Source of the DNA: Candidatus Zixiibacteriota bacterium
Lineage (GTDB): Bacteria > Zixibacteria > MSB-5A5 > GN15 > FEB-12
Assembly (NCBI GenBank): GCA_035380245.1
Contig: DAOSXA010000001.1
Span: 592,069 to 656,068 of the forward strand
DNA length: 64,000 nucleotides
Direction of reading: 5' to 3'
The notes under the pieces were generated by a model. The model saw only the letters and a program-made list of their open reading frames with translations, searched no databases and was not told the origin of the DNA. The position numbers were made by a program, and so were the translations under genes. Positions 24,541 through 33,076 of this stretch are shown piece after piece (the stretch's first letter is position 1; the number at the start of each line of letters is the position of its first letter).

Positions 24541-25248
24541 TCAACGCTCAGCGTTGACGTGCGGCTGGTATTTAAGAGGGAGAGTTACACGAGTGGTATC
24601 GGGGTCATCCAATTCGAAGGTCAACGATTTAAGAAAGGCCTTGGTTTGCCCGACCGAAGTCATTTCGAGCGTTACATCGGTATTCGCACCGACAGCGAGT
24701 TCTTTGGGTAAATCAATCGCAACCAGATCCGCGGGAATATCGATCATCTTGAAATGAAGCGGTTGATCGGACTGATTACTGAAGTTGATCCGATACTTGC
24801 CCTGATCGGCTCCGGGAAGATCGACCAGGTCCATAGCCGACGGCGACAGGATCAGCGGATAGGATTGATTCGGCTGTTCCTGAATTACGGCGTGAATTCT
24901 GACCCGATGTGGCTGCCCACCCTCGTTGGTCATGATAGTCGGACTTTTCACTACGCGTCCCTTGTAGGACTTAGTGCTGAAAATGATCTCAAGGCAAGCC
25001 GAATCACCCGGGCTGATCAGCTTCTTGTCGAGCGGCGCCTGAGTACAGCCACAACCCGGTTTAACGTTGATAATCCTGAGAGTATCATCACCGGTATTAC
25101 GAAGCCAGAAGATATGGCTTATTTTGGCGTTCTGCGGCGCCTGGCCAAAGTTGAAATCCTGTTCGGATACGGACAACACGGGACCGGCTGAAACGGCAGC
25201 GGCCAGGGTGAGCACCAACAGCATGGGGAGAAGATGTCTTAGTCTCAT
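24541..25248 (-). CDS. Exported DUF1573-type protein
   Basis: 235 residues with a signal peptide (1-21, ending AVSA). Mature residues match DUF1573/ASPM-SPD-2-like immunoglobulin folds: an opening strand PVLSVSEQDFNFG, WLRNTGDDTLRI and the family hallmark VKPGCGCTQ, whose two Cys may bind metal or form a disulfide. A second beta domain follows (about 130-230). Such proteins are common envelope proteins in Bacteroidetes-like bacteria, with unknown molecular function. It sits downstream of the ECF sigma/anti-sigma pair on the same strand, so it may belong to that regulon. Confidence 0.8.
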   Translation of the reverse strand: MRLRHLLPMLLVLTLAAAVSAGPVLSVSEQDFNFGQAPQNAKISHIFWLRNTGDDTLRIINVKPGCGCTQAPLDKKLISPGDSACLEIIFSTKSYKGRVVKSPTIMTNEGGQPHRVRIHAVIQEQPNQSYPLILSPSAMDLVDLPGADQGKYRINFSNQSDQPLHFKMIDIPADLVAIDLPKELAVGANTDVTLEMTSVGQTKAFLKSLTFELDDPDTTRVTLPLKYQPHVNAER

Positions 25249-25308
25249 TGGTATAATATCTCCAAGTTATAATTCACGGTCGTAAGATGACTTAGTCAAA
25301 CAGACGCA

Positions 25309-25956
25309 TTAGTTGAGAGCCACACGCAGGGTTTCGTTGGCTCGTTCGAGCAAACTACTGCTCGCGGGCGATTTCACCGGAACAATCTGAGCCATGAGGT
25401 CATCATCGTCGATCTGCTGAATGGCACTATAAACCAGGTGAGCTTCCTCACGAGTCTTCAGATCGAGCACCAGCACTTTACAGGTACTGTCGCACCCGAG
25501 AACATCGACATTGGCGTCATGCAGACCCAGGTTATAGAGCAGATCGCAAAATGATTCATTCTCGGCCAGATCCTGACTTACTCCGGCCAAAGACAGATTG
25601 TAACTGACAATACGATAATAATTGAACGGCACCAACAACAGCAGGAGCACGACCGCCGTAGTAACGGCAGCGACAACCGATTGTCCGGTCCAGCTCCAAT
25701 GGCGCTGAGAATTCGGCCATCGATGAGTCCGAATGCGTTCCATCACCCGACGCCGCCGCTCCGACAACGGCATCATATCCCCGGTCTGTTCCCGGCGGAC
25801 GGATTCGAGTACCCGTGACATCAGTACGGTGGACTCACAAAACCGGGCGCAGTCAGGGCATTCGTTCAGGTGACGCTTCAGATCGGCATCGGCAACCGGA
25901 TCAAGTGATCCGTTTGACAACTGCTTTATTCTGGCTCTAGCCTCGCGGCACTGCAT
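25309..25956 (-). CDS. Anti-sigma factor with zf-HC2 domain
   Basis: 215 residues. The N-terminus carries a zinc-binding anti-sigma motif (HLNECPDCARFC, the HxxxCxxC pattern at about 29-37), which normally clamps the partner sigma factor. One membrane helix (about 92-110, VVAAVTTAVVLLLLLVPF) separates it from a periplasmic domain of about 100 residues with two Cys (LGCDSTCKV). Its start overlaps the ECF sigma gene by 31 bases, so the pair are coupled. The signal sensed is unknown. Confidence 0.85.
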   Translation of the reverse strand: MQCREARARIKQLSNGSLDPVADADLKRHLNECPDCARFCESTVLMSRVLESVRREQTGDMMPLSERRRRVMERIRTHRWPNSQRHWSWTGQSVVAAVTTAVVLLLLLVPFNYYRIVSYNLSLAGVSQDLAENESFCDLLYNLGLHDANVDVLGCDSTCKVLVLDLKTREEAHLVYSAIQQIDDDDLMAQIVPVKSPASSSLLERANETLRVALN

Positions 25957-26504
25957 TCTGTCTCCTCGTCGGTCTTATCCGACAGCGGTCTATTTTCAGT
26001 GGCGCACACCGAGTATTTCTCGATTGCCTTTCTCATCCGGTTTCGGGCTCTGAAAAGTCGCGATTTGAGCGCCGACTCCGGTTTACCGGTCAGCTCGGAA
26101 AGTTCCGTCAGGGTCCAGCCTTCCAGTTCATGAAGCGTAATCAGGACACGCTGCTGGGGCGAAAGTACCGCCATGGCCCGTTTAAGCCAGCGGCCGGCAG
26201 TATGTCGACCAAGCGGGTCGTCACCGACCAGCGTCTGCTCTATCTCCGGTGTCAGGTCAACCCGACGCCGGAACCAGGAGCTTCGGACGCTGCTGGTGTA
26301 GGTGTTGGCCATGACCCTGTATAGCCAGGAGCGAAACGCCATTTCATCGCGAAGCTGGTGGAATTTGCGATAGGCAATTATCAGGGCATCCTCGAAAACA
26401 TCGTCTCCCTGAGTTGCATCGCCGGCCAGCCGACGACAGAACATGTTCGCCCTAACGTACTCCGGTTCCAGAAGCTTCCAGAAGCGGTCCTTTTTGGGCT
26501 CCAT
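25926..26504 (-). CDS. ECF-type RNA polymerase sigma factor
   Basis: About 192 residues. Region 2 includes FEDALIIAYRKFHQLRDEMA and FRSWLYRVMANTYTSS. Region 4 includes LSPQQRVLITLHELEGWTLT and the recognition helix ESALKSRLFRARNRMRKAI. ATG 26504 is taken as the start; an in-frame GTG at 26510 is equally possible since neither has a strong ribosome-binding site. The acidic tail overlaps the anti-sigma gene. It probably autoregulates and controls the anti-sigma and perhaps the DUF1573 and sodB genes downstream. Confidence 0.88.
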   Translation of the reverse strand: MEPKKDRFWKLLEPEYVRANMFCRRLAGDATQGDDVFEDALIIAYRKFHQLRDEMAFRSWLYRVMANTYTSSVRSSWFRRRVDLTPEIEQTLVGDDPLGRHTAGRWLKRAMAVLSPQQRVLITLHELEGWTLTELSELTGKPESALKSRLFRARNRMRKAIEKYSVCATENRPLSDKTDEETECSAARLEPE

Positions 26505-26696
26505 CTGCACTTATGACGCCTTAGCGGTTAAAATGGTTATGGGCACCTTGCCCAACCACCTATAAGTTATTACAAATCAAGATGGTAACAAGTCGAAAAA
26601 GCCCTCAAAGAGGTCTCTGGTCCGATTATCGGCGGAATAACGGGGCGGCTTAGGACAGCCGACTCCCGTTGGGTCGATCCGTAATGCCTCAAGATA

Positions 26697-26741
26697 CTGT
26701 TACCTATGTTCCCGGTCTAATCTGTTACCTATCTACCCGGT
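26697..26741. repeat. Two 20-base direct repeats, IS-end-like
   Basis: CTGTTACCTATGTTCCCGGT (26697-26716) and CTGTTACCTATCTACCCGGT (26722-26741) match at 18 of 20 positions. Paired TGTTACCTAT-type repeats occur at the ends of some transposases' elements. No transposase is present, so this would be a remnant; only two copies exist, so it is not a CRISPR array. Confidence 0.6.
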
Positions 26742-26754
26742 TTGTACCAAACAT

Positions 26755-26779
26755 CCCACCCGTGGACGGGTGGGCCACC
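26755..26779. repeat. Dispersed repeat R2, copy 3 (inverted)
   Basis: CCCACCCGTGGACGGGTGGG followed by CCACC, the reverse complement form of the copies at 1467 and 1729. Confidence 0.75.
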
Positions 26780-26788
26780 AGACAAGGT

Positions 26789-26840
26789 GTCGAAACTTCG
26801 CTTCGCGATCTGCCTTCGGCAGACAGGAGTTTCGACCTAC
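26789..26840. repeat. Dispersed repeat R3, copy 2
   Basis: Bounded by GTCGAAAC and GTTTCGAC, enclosing CTTCGCGATCTGCCTTCGGC. The arms changed together relative to copy 1 (1667-1718), keeping the pairing. Confidence 0.75.
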
Positions 26841-27040
26841 AGAAGACATCGCCCCAGCCGGAAACGGGTGGGGCACCAGCGGTGTCTACGCCCCCTTCGG
26901 GGTCGCTGTCACGCCGCAGAGCGACGTGACAAGGAAGAGTCGGGAATCCACGTGAAGGTGGACCACCATTCCATCGGACGGAAGATGGCAGGTCTCGGAG
27001 AAACCTTCCCTACAAATACTACAGCCTTTTATAGACGGAG

Positions 27041-29185
27041 TTACGGGGTCTGGCTGCCGGCGGCGTTTTGACGGGCACGCTCGGCTCTTTGCATCAGGTC
27101 ATAGTAGCTTTTCTGAGCCTCAAGCCCTCGGAAACGGTTAACAAAAGCCGTCTTTTCGTAATAGCTGCGTGCCCGGGCCAGCAGGTTGTTGTCTTTCGCC
27201 ATTAAAGCTACCACCTGGACTATCTTGGCCGCCTGCATCTGTACGTTCCAGTCGGTAGGATACTTCTCGGCCAGGTTCGTTATAAGCCCCATCGCTGCCT
27301 GGTACTGCTTCTGTTTCCAGATGATATCGGTTGCAAGCAGACCGAGCGATTTAGTTTCAGGATGCAGCGCCAGGTGTCGTTCAATCTCAAGGGCTGAACT
27401 GTCGTACTGCTGAGCGAGGTAATAAGAAATAGCGCGTTCGTAATGAGTCGGCTGATAACGATTTGCTTGCGGATTGGAGAAGGCTCCGGCGACGTTATAA
27501 ACCTGCACCTCAATGTCTCGGATCCAGTAGCTTACGATCGGTTTGAGTCCACCGATTTGCGGATATTGTTTAACGGCTTCTTCGGCGTTGGAGACATCGA
27601 TGGCAATATGAGTGATCGGATAACGATTAAACAGGGTCGAATCCACCTCGGCCACACCGAAAAGGTGAATGAACGATTTCAATTTAGAATCGAAAGTCAG
27701 CTCCGGTCCGTATGGGCCGGAAATAACCGCGTCCGGACCGACGATTTCTCCAAGGTCCCGGCAGGCTTCCTGAATCGTAAAAGCGTGATCGAGGAAATGC
27801 AGCCGGCGGATCCGAAAACCGTTGACCAGAGTAGTGACGGCAAGAGCTACCGCCAGCACCGCTATCAACCACTTGCGCGAGAATCGGAAGCTGTGTCGTT
27901 TTAATATGAAAAAACCGAGAGCAAGAACCACCGGCACAGCCACAACGGTAGTCCAGGTAAGCATGGTAACCGGCGGTGATGAGAGATTGAAGAAAAACAG
28001 GTTGGCAACCGTGTGATAGGTCAGAATCCACCAGAGAAGGGCAATCGCGGTCATACCGGTCCAACCCGGCCAGACTACCGAGAGCTTGCGGCCGGCATTC
28101 TTCAGGAACATATCAAGAACCATCCATAAAACCGCAATCGCTGCCGGCAGGAACAGAAGGCTGTACCTGATCGGGGAATAGGTGAGCGGCGCGAGACCCA
28201 GCCAGCCGAGAGCAATCCAGGCCATAACAAAAAACAAAGGACGCGGCACCGAGCGCAGGGTTGATGCGCTGTCCTTGTTGTACCGCACCAGGATCAGGAG
28301 TGTTCCGCTGACTACTATATACATTAAAATATCAGGATTCAGATAGAACAGCCGCATCTTATAGCCGTACGACACAACATGCTCCAGAAACGCCCAGGGC
28401 GATGTTAATCCCTCGGGGAAGCCGCGAAGACCGTAAGACTGTTCGCCAACATAACCGAACGCAGCGGTCAGGTCCGAGCCATAGAGAAGGAAAATCAGCA
28501 CCAGGCCGGAAACAAGAAAAGCACCGACAGCTATGCCGATTCGTTTCCAGCGTTCATCCTTATCGAGGAAAAACAGAGTCACCAGCAGGGCGGGCATAAG
28601 CAGTGCGCCGAACAGCTTGCCGGTGAAAGTAGCTGCGGCCGCCAGAATCGCAGTAGCAATCAAACCCCAAAGTTTATCCCCGTACCAGGAATAGATAAAA
28701 AACATCAACGCGGCCAGAAAGAGCAGACCGTTTTCCAGGTACGAAAGACGACCGTAGGTGAAAGCAGTGACATTTATCAGAAAGCAAAAAGCTGCTACCG
28801 CAGCGGTCCAGGGCCGGAAATGACGTAAAAGACCAGCCAGTAGCAGAAGTAATCCGCTCAGTGAGAGCAGAATACCGGCGACATGAGCGGTAGCCCGGGA
28901 TACGGAACTTAGTGAAAAGCAGAGATAGCCGACCAGCGACATGAGTGAGTGCTGATAAACGGTCCAGCGGGAATAATCGAACGGATCCCAGTCGTCGAAA
29001 AGAACTTTGTTGCGAGCGTGATAAACGTATTGAGCCGGATCGGTTGCGAGCGACTGACCTCGGCCGGAAAAATAAGACGGTGGATCGCTGTCGAGGTCCT
29101 GAAACCAGAACACCGCTCCGCCAATCAGAACGATTACCGTCAGAACATAGAATATAATTCTACTGCGTTGCGATAACTGGGACAT
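27041..29185 (-). CDS. Polytopic membrane protein, GT39-like glycosyltransferase, with C-terminal TPR-like tail
   Basis: 714 residues. About ten to twelve hydrophobic helices cover residues 10-470. The first loop contains SGRGQSLATDPAQYVYHARN, with an acidic residue placed as in GT-C-fold dolichyl- or undecaprenyl-phosphate sugar transferases (family 39 / ArnT-like). A periplasmic part (about 480-560) precedes a C-terminal helical region (about 590-700, ALEIERHLALHPETKSLGLL) typical of TPR repeats. It starts 11 bases after the selD stop on the same strand. It probably glycosylates protein or lipid at the periplasmic face; the substrate cannot be inferred. Confidence 0.7.
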   Translation of the reverse strand: MSQLSQRSRIIFYVLTVIVLIGGAVFWFQDLDSDPPSYFSGRGQSLATDPAQYVYHARNKVLFDDWDPFDYSRWTVYQHSLMSLVGYLCFSLSSVSRATAHVAGILLSLSGLLLLLAGLLRHFRPWTAAVAAFCFLINVTAFTYGRLSYLENGLLFLAALMFFIYSWYGDKLWGLIATAILAAAATFTGKLFGALLMPALLVTLFFLDKDERWKRIGIAVGAFLVSGLVLIFLLYGSDLTAAFGYVGEQSYGLRGFPEGLTSPWAFLEHVVSYGYKMRLFYLNPDILMYIVVSGTLLILVRYNKDSASTLRSVPRPLFFVMAWIALGWLGLAPLTYSPIRYSLLFLPAAIAVLWMVLDMFLKNAGRKLSVVWPGWTGMTAIALLWWILTYHTVANLFFFNLSSPPVTMLTWTTVVAVPVVLALGFFILKRHSFRFSRKWLIAVLAVALAVTTLVNGFRIRRLHFLDHAFTIQEACRDLGEIVGPDAVISGPYGPELTFDSKLKSFIHLFGVAEVDSTLFNRYPITHIAIDVSNAEEAVKQYPQIGGLKPIVSYWIRDIEVQVYNVAGAFSNPQANRYQPTHYERAISYYLAQQYDSSALEIERHLALHPETKSLGLLATDIIWKQKQYQAAMGLITNLAEKYPTDWNVQMQAAKIVQVVALMAKDNNLLARARSYYEKTAFVNRFRGLEAQKSYYDLMQRAERARQNAAGSQTP

Positions 29186-29196
29186 GGTCTGTCGGA

Positions 29197-30252
29197 TTAT
29201 TCCACGTAGAGCGGGAAATCTCCCGCATGGGTAACATCGCCGATCAACCAGGCGGCTCGCTTGTTGTCACTCATCGCCTTTTCAAACGGCTCGGCATCAT
29301 CAGGATCGAGCGCGATTAGAAGTCCGCCCGAGGTTTGCGGATCATAAAATACCGCGACAAGATCCTCAGGAACGCTATCGGCGATCTTCACACGGCCTTC
29401 GAGATGTGCTCGGTTGGCTTTGGCGCCGCCGGGGATCATATCAGCCCTGGCCAACTCACATGCCTGCGGCATGGTCGGGACTGCGTTCGCAAGAAAACGC
29501 AACGATACTTCGGAGCCAAGAGCCATCTCGAGAGCATGCCCGAGGAGTCCGAATCCGGTCACATCGGTAGCGGCATGGGTCCGAAAACGAACCATTTGTT
29601 CTGCGGCTTTATCGTTGAGCTGAGCCATTTGAGCGCTTACGATTCGCTCCAATTCCGGCCCCACCGCTTTGCGTTTTATCCCGGTGGTAATAAGACCGGT
29701 ACCCAACGGCTTGGTCAGATAGATTTTATCGCCAGGTTTCGCTCCGGCGTTACTGATAACCCGATCCGGATGAACCAGACCGGTTACGGACACTCCGTAT
29801 TTTAACTCGGCGTCCTTAATCGAATGACCACCAACTACAATTGCTCCGGATTCGGCAATTTTATCCGTCCCGCCACGCAGCAGCTCGGTGAGCACGCTGG
29901 TTGGCATCTTACCGTCCGGAAAACCGACAATGTTTAACGCCGTTAACGGCTTACCACCCATGGCATAAACATCAGACAGAGCGTTCGCGGCCGCAATTTG
30001 ACCGAAATCGTAAGGATCATCGACAATCGGCGGGAAAAAGTCGACTGTCTGTACCAGTGCGATCTCGTCAGTAAGCCGATACACCCCGGCATCATCTGCT
30101 TTGTTGAACCCGACCAAGAGGTTCGGGTGGCTGCTTTTAGGCAGCGTTGCAAGTGCCTCCGCCAACAACTTTGGCGCTAATTTCGACGCTCACCCCGCAC
30201 AGGACACTTCAGCCGTCAACTTTATCGTAGTCTCAAGACGTTTGTCGTCCAT
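29197..30252 (-). CDS. selD: Selenophosphate synthetase SelD, itself a selenoprotein (in-frame TGA)
   Basis: SelD makes selenophosphate from selenide and ATP for Sec and selenouridine synthesis. A conventional reading stops at the in-frame TGA 30190-30192 and would start at an internal TTG, losing the active site. Read through as Sec, the protein starts at ATG 30252 (AAGGA upstream) and has 351 residues, with SCAGU (Cys18, Sec21) and ASK where SelD has its catalytic Cys/Sec and Lys. The rest is typical: NKADDAGVYRL, VQTVDFFPPIVDDPYDFGQI, ANALSDVYAMGG, VVGGHSIKD, DVTGFGLLGH and FYDPQTSGGLL. A SECIS-like hairpin follows the TGA. selA, selB and selC are not in the window. Confidence 0.93.
30160..30192 (-). 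promoter_or_regulatory. UGA-Sec codon and bacterial SECIS-like hairpin in selD
   Basis: On the minus strand, TGA (30190-30192) is followed after 13 bases by the stem CGCCAA (30171-30176), loop AGTTG (30166-30170) and TTGGCG (30160-30165). A hairpin at this distance, with G within the first two loop positions, matches the loose bacterial SECIS consensus recognised by SelB. Confidence 0.75.
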
Positions 30253-30522
30253 AGAAGTCTTCCTTCAACGTGGCTGTAGCGACTTTTAAGCTCCCGGTCG
30301 CTCCAGAACACATCACAGTTTACTCACGAGGCGGGGTCCTGTCAACTTAACAAGCACGATAACTGAAGAGCATAGGAGCAATAATTGAATCTGATTTAGC
30401 AACTCCTGCGATAGCGTTCGGAAATGATTTAGTGCTACTTTTGTTGACCGGATCGAACCTTTTATGATTATTGTATTATTATAAATGTTGGAAACAGTAT
30501 CAGGAATCAGGAGATCATTAAG
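30253..30522. other. Divergent intergenic region selD / OmpA-type lipoprotein
   Basis: 270 bases between divergent genes. For the plus strand, TTGTTG (about 30440-30445) and TATGAT with a 16-base spacer make a plausible sigma-70 promoter. GGAG lies just before ATG 30523. No further feature is seen. Confidence 0.4.
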
Positions 30523-31188
30523 ATGAAAAAGATCGCATTACTGATGGTAGCGGTGTTAGTGGTGACGAGTGTCACCGGCTGTGGCTGGTCTCGTCGCGAC
30601 AAAGGTACTGCTATCGGCGCCGGCGCCGGAGCCGTGGTCGGCGGCATAATCGGCGATAAAGCCGGCAATACCGCCGTGGGCGCGATTCTCGGAGCGGTTA
30701 TAGGCGGCGCAGCCGGGGCATATATCGGCAACCAGATGGACAAACAGGCGGCCGAGATCGAGCGTGATCTGGAGGGAGCCAAGGTCGAGCGCGTAGGTGA
30801 AGGTATCAAGGTTACATTCGAGTCCGGAATCCTTTTCGACGTCAACTCCTCCACCCTGCGTCCGGCGGCCCAGTCGAACCTGGCCGATCTGGCTCAGATT
30901 TTGAATAAGTATCCGGATACCGACATCCTGGTCGAAGGGCATACCGATGCCACCGGAACCAACGAGCACAATCTGGACTTGTCGATGCATCGGGCGCAAT
31001 CGGTAGCGAATTATATGACCGGCCTGCAGGTGCTGGCAAACCGTTTCAAGATCATGGGATACGGAGAGGATCAACCTATCGCCGATAATGCGACCGCCGA
31101 AGGCCGCCAGTTGAACCGTCGGGTGGAAATCGCTATCTATGCCAACGATAAGTTGAAAGATGCGGCAAGGAAGAAAGTCGAAGGTTAA
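30523..31188 (+). CDS. OmpA-family lipoprotein with glycine-zipper segment
   Basis: 221 residues. The lipobox VTGC places the lipidated Cys at residue 20. A glycine-zipper segment (about 30-75, GAGAGAVVGGIIGDKAGNTA) may insert in or associate with membrane. The C-terminal OmpA-like domain (about 100-215) has the peptidoglycan-binding signatures LFDVNSSTLRPAAQ, VEGHTDATGTNEHN and LNRRVEIAI. It resembles YiaD-type proteins that tether the outer membrane to the wall. The next gene is another lipoprotein 89 bases on, possibly cotranscribed. Confidence 0.88.
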   Translation: MKKIALLMVAVLVVTSVTGCGWSRRDKGTAIGAGAGAVVGGIIGDKAGNTAVGAILGAVIGGAAGAYIGNQMDKQAAEIERDLEGAKVERVGEGIKVTFESGILFDVNSSTLRPAAQSNLADLAQILNKYPDTDILVEGHTDATGTNEHNLDLSMHRAQSVANYMTGLQVLANRFKIMGYGEDQPIADNATAEGRQLNRRVEIAIYANDKLKDAARKKVEG

Positions 31189-31277
31189 GCAATAGCAGAG
31201 TAATCTCTTAACCGTATCAAGAGAATATTACAGGTCATCGAGAGTGGTGACCTCTTACCACTAACACAGGATTGGAC

Positions 31278-31703
31278 ATGAAATTAACCATTACCGCCCT
31301 GATGCTTGCCCTGCTGACCCTACTCTTCGTCGGCTGCGGCAGCACTGATAAAGAAGAAGCCGGGGCCAACAAAACAGCCGATCAGAATACCGCTCAGAGC
31401 GGATTCGATTCACCACAGATGCGTAAGATCTATCTCCAGACGATGGAAGCTGCAATTGAAGAATGGGGCGGGCGATATGAAACCCTGAAGCAACAGATTA
31501 CCGAGCTTCCGGAACCTACTCGTAAAACCCTGGAAGAACCGGTGGCGCAGGTTGGAAAAGCTATCGATGCCCTCAAGGAAAATTATGATCGCCTTGCCAA
31601 CAGCGGGGATGCGGATTTTGCCGAGGCTAAAGCCGATTTGGAAAAAGCTCTCCGTAAAGTGCAGGAAGATTTCAACAAAGCGACTTCGATGGCTAATCAC
31701 TAA
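31278..31703 (+). CDS. Small helical lipoprotein (hypothetical)
   Basis: 141 residues from ATG 31278 (GGATT upstream). Signal peptide with lipobox FVGC; the lipidated Cys is followed by Gly-Ser. A low-complexity linker precedes a long, charged, amphipathic helical region (about 45-140, with repeated KATLDALK-like spacing). There is no enzymatic motif. It resembles apolipoprotein-like stalks that span the periplasm. It lies between the OmpA-type lipoprotein and a terminator, so the two may form one unit. Confidence 0.7.
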   Translation: MKLTITALMLALLTLLFVGCGSTDKEEAGANKTADQNTAQSGFDSPQMRKIYLQTMEAAIEEWGGRYETLKQQITELPEPTRKTLEEPVAQVGKAIDALKENYDRLANSGDADFAEAKADLEKALRKVQEDFNKATSMANH

Positions 31704-32099
31704 CACAGCATCGATTAACCCAGGAGATATCAACAGCGGGCGCATGAACAGCGCTCGCTGTTTTATTGTGTCTTACTCGAATCGCATTCCCGTGACGCTC
31801 GACAATAATCTTAATCCACATTTTAGCTAAAACCGCCATATTTTTGTCTATCATTACTGCTATCGTATTATTAAATCCAAACTTACGACACGATAGCAAA
31901 CCGTCGGTATGAGAGATCAAATGAAGATCGCATCGCATAGCGTTCACATCGTATCTGATCACACAGGTAAGGCCTCTCGACGCCGATAATAAATACAGAA
32001 AAAGGACGCTATTCTCCTGTTTGCAGTATCATTATTGCAGTTTTAATCCTCTTAAGCATTGACCGCAAAAAACCGCCAACCCCTCTTACAGGAGGTCCC
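31704..32099. other. Intergenic gap with terminator and promoter candidate
   Basis: About 395 bases without a gene. A terminator is at 31732-31767. A possible promoter, TTGTCT (31844-31849), 16 bases, TATTAT (31866-31871), would give the metacaspase-like gene a long leader. ACAGGAGG just before 32100 is its ribosome-binding site. Confidence 0.45.
31732..31767 (+). terminator. Rho-independent terminator
   Basis: The stem ACAGCG-G-GCGC / GCGC-T-CGCTGT with one internal mismatch is followed by TTTTATT. Confidence 0.7.
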
Positions 32100-32990
32100 A
32101 TGAGACATCTGCTAGCTCTGTTGCTGGCCGTAGTGACTCTGCTGTTGGTATTCGGCTGTAGCGAGAACCCGACTCAGCCGGTCAACTCCTCGGTAGATCA
32201 CTCAATCGCCTTAGTTCAGCGTCCTACGTTCATTGAGACTCGTCCACCTGAAGTCGTGGCTCAGTACACGATGCACCTGACTGATCCGGCTATCATGGCC
32301 CTGAACAAGAAGCCGGTTCCGCAGCCGCCGCCAGACACCATCGAAGGCGACCCCAATCCGAACCCCGCTCACAAGTACGCTTATGTGATCGGTATCTCCG
32401 ATTATGAAGGCACCGCCAACGACCTGACGTACTGTGACGACGACGCAATCGCGATGAAGGCTTGGTTCCAGAGCCAGGGATTCACCGTTCGCATGGACCT
32501 CGATGGCGCCGCGACCGGTAACGAAATCATCGCCGGTCTCCAGTGGCTGATCGACAACGCCGACCCCGGTGATGAGGTTGCATTCGCCTACAGCGGTCAC
32601 GGCATGAAGTCGACCGAAGGCTCGGCGATCATTTCCGCCGACCTGTACTACATCCCTCACGGCATGGTGATGTCGTACTTCAACGCTGTCAACTGCACCA
32701 AGAAGCTGGCTACGATTGACGCCTGCGTCATCGGTGACTTCAACGACGACGTGGTCAGCGGTACCTTCATGGCCACCGCCTCAGACGTCAAGTACTCCTA
32801 CGATGCTCCCGATCTCGAGCACGGTGCCTGGACCTGGTACTGGCTCGACGGCGTTGAGAATCAGGGCCTTATCTATGCCGAGGAAGCGGCTCCGTACGCC
32901 GAGGCCGGTTTCAAGGCCTGGGCTTCCGCTCGCCATGTAAAGGTCGACCCAATCCACACCGACGCCTACGACGGCGACATGGATATGTAA
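32100..32990 (+). CDS. Metacaspase-like (peptidase C14) lipoprotein
   Basis: 296 residues. The lipobox VFGC gives Cys20 as the lipid site, so the protein is anchored outside the cytoplasm. A Pro-rich linker (70-88) leads to a caspase-fold domain: first strand YAYVIGISDYEG, the acidic YCDDDAIAMKAWFQSQGFTV segment, catalytic His in YSGHGM (His167) and catalytic Cys in ATIDACVIGDF (Cys209). The canonical metacaspase DACHSG is changed to DACVIGDF. Family members cleave after Arg/Lys and are often calcium-activated. Surface location is unusual and suggests an extracellular or envelope role. A strong terminator follows. Confidence 0.85.
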   Translation: MRHLLALLLAVVTLLLVFGCSENPTQPVNSSVDHSIALVQRPTFIETRPPEVVAQYTMHLTDPAIMALNKKPVPQPPPDTIEGDPNPNPAHKYAYVIGISDYEGTANDLTYCDDDAIAMKAWFQSQGFTVRMDLDGAATGNEIIAGLQWLIDNADPGDEVAFAYSGHGMKSTEGSAIISADLYYIPHGMVMSYFNAVNCTKKLATIDACVIGDFNDDVVSGTFMATASDVKYSYDAPDLEHGAWTWYWLDGVENQGLIYAEEAAPYAEAGFKAWASARHVKVDPIHTDAYDGDMDM

Positions 32991-33019
32991 GACTCGCATC
33001 GGTTCGTACGAACCGTGCC

Positions 33020-33055
33020 AAAAGGCTCGCCGATTACGGCGAGCCTTTTCTTTTG
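33020..33055. terminator. Strong bidirectional terminator
   Basis: A perfect 13-bp stem AAAAGGCTCGCCG / CGGCGAGCCTTTT, loop ATTA, followed by CTTTTG. It separates the metacaspase-like gene from the convergent ABC permease gene. Confidence 0.92.
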
Positions 33056-33076
33056 CTTTTAATCTGATTTGTCCGA

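Larger units (their letters stand above)
26505..27040. other. Repeat-rich intergenic gap
   Basis: About 530 bases with no supportable gene. It holds two 20-base direct repeats (26697-26741), repeat R2 (26755-26779) and repeat R3 (26789-26840), then a second R2-like fragment near 26860-26880. This is the densest repeat cluster outside 1.4-2.0 kb. Confidence 0.5.

Noticed and set aside
26697..26741. CRISPR array.
   Set aside because: Only two repeats with a 5-base gap; no spacers and no cas genes in the window.
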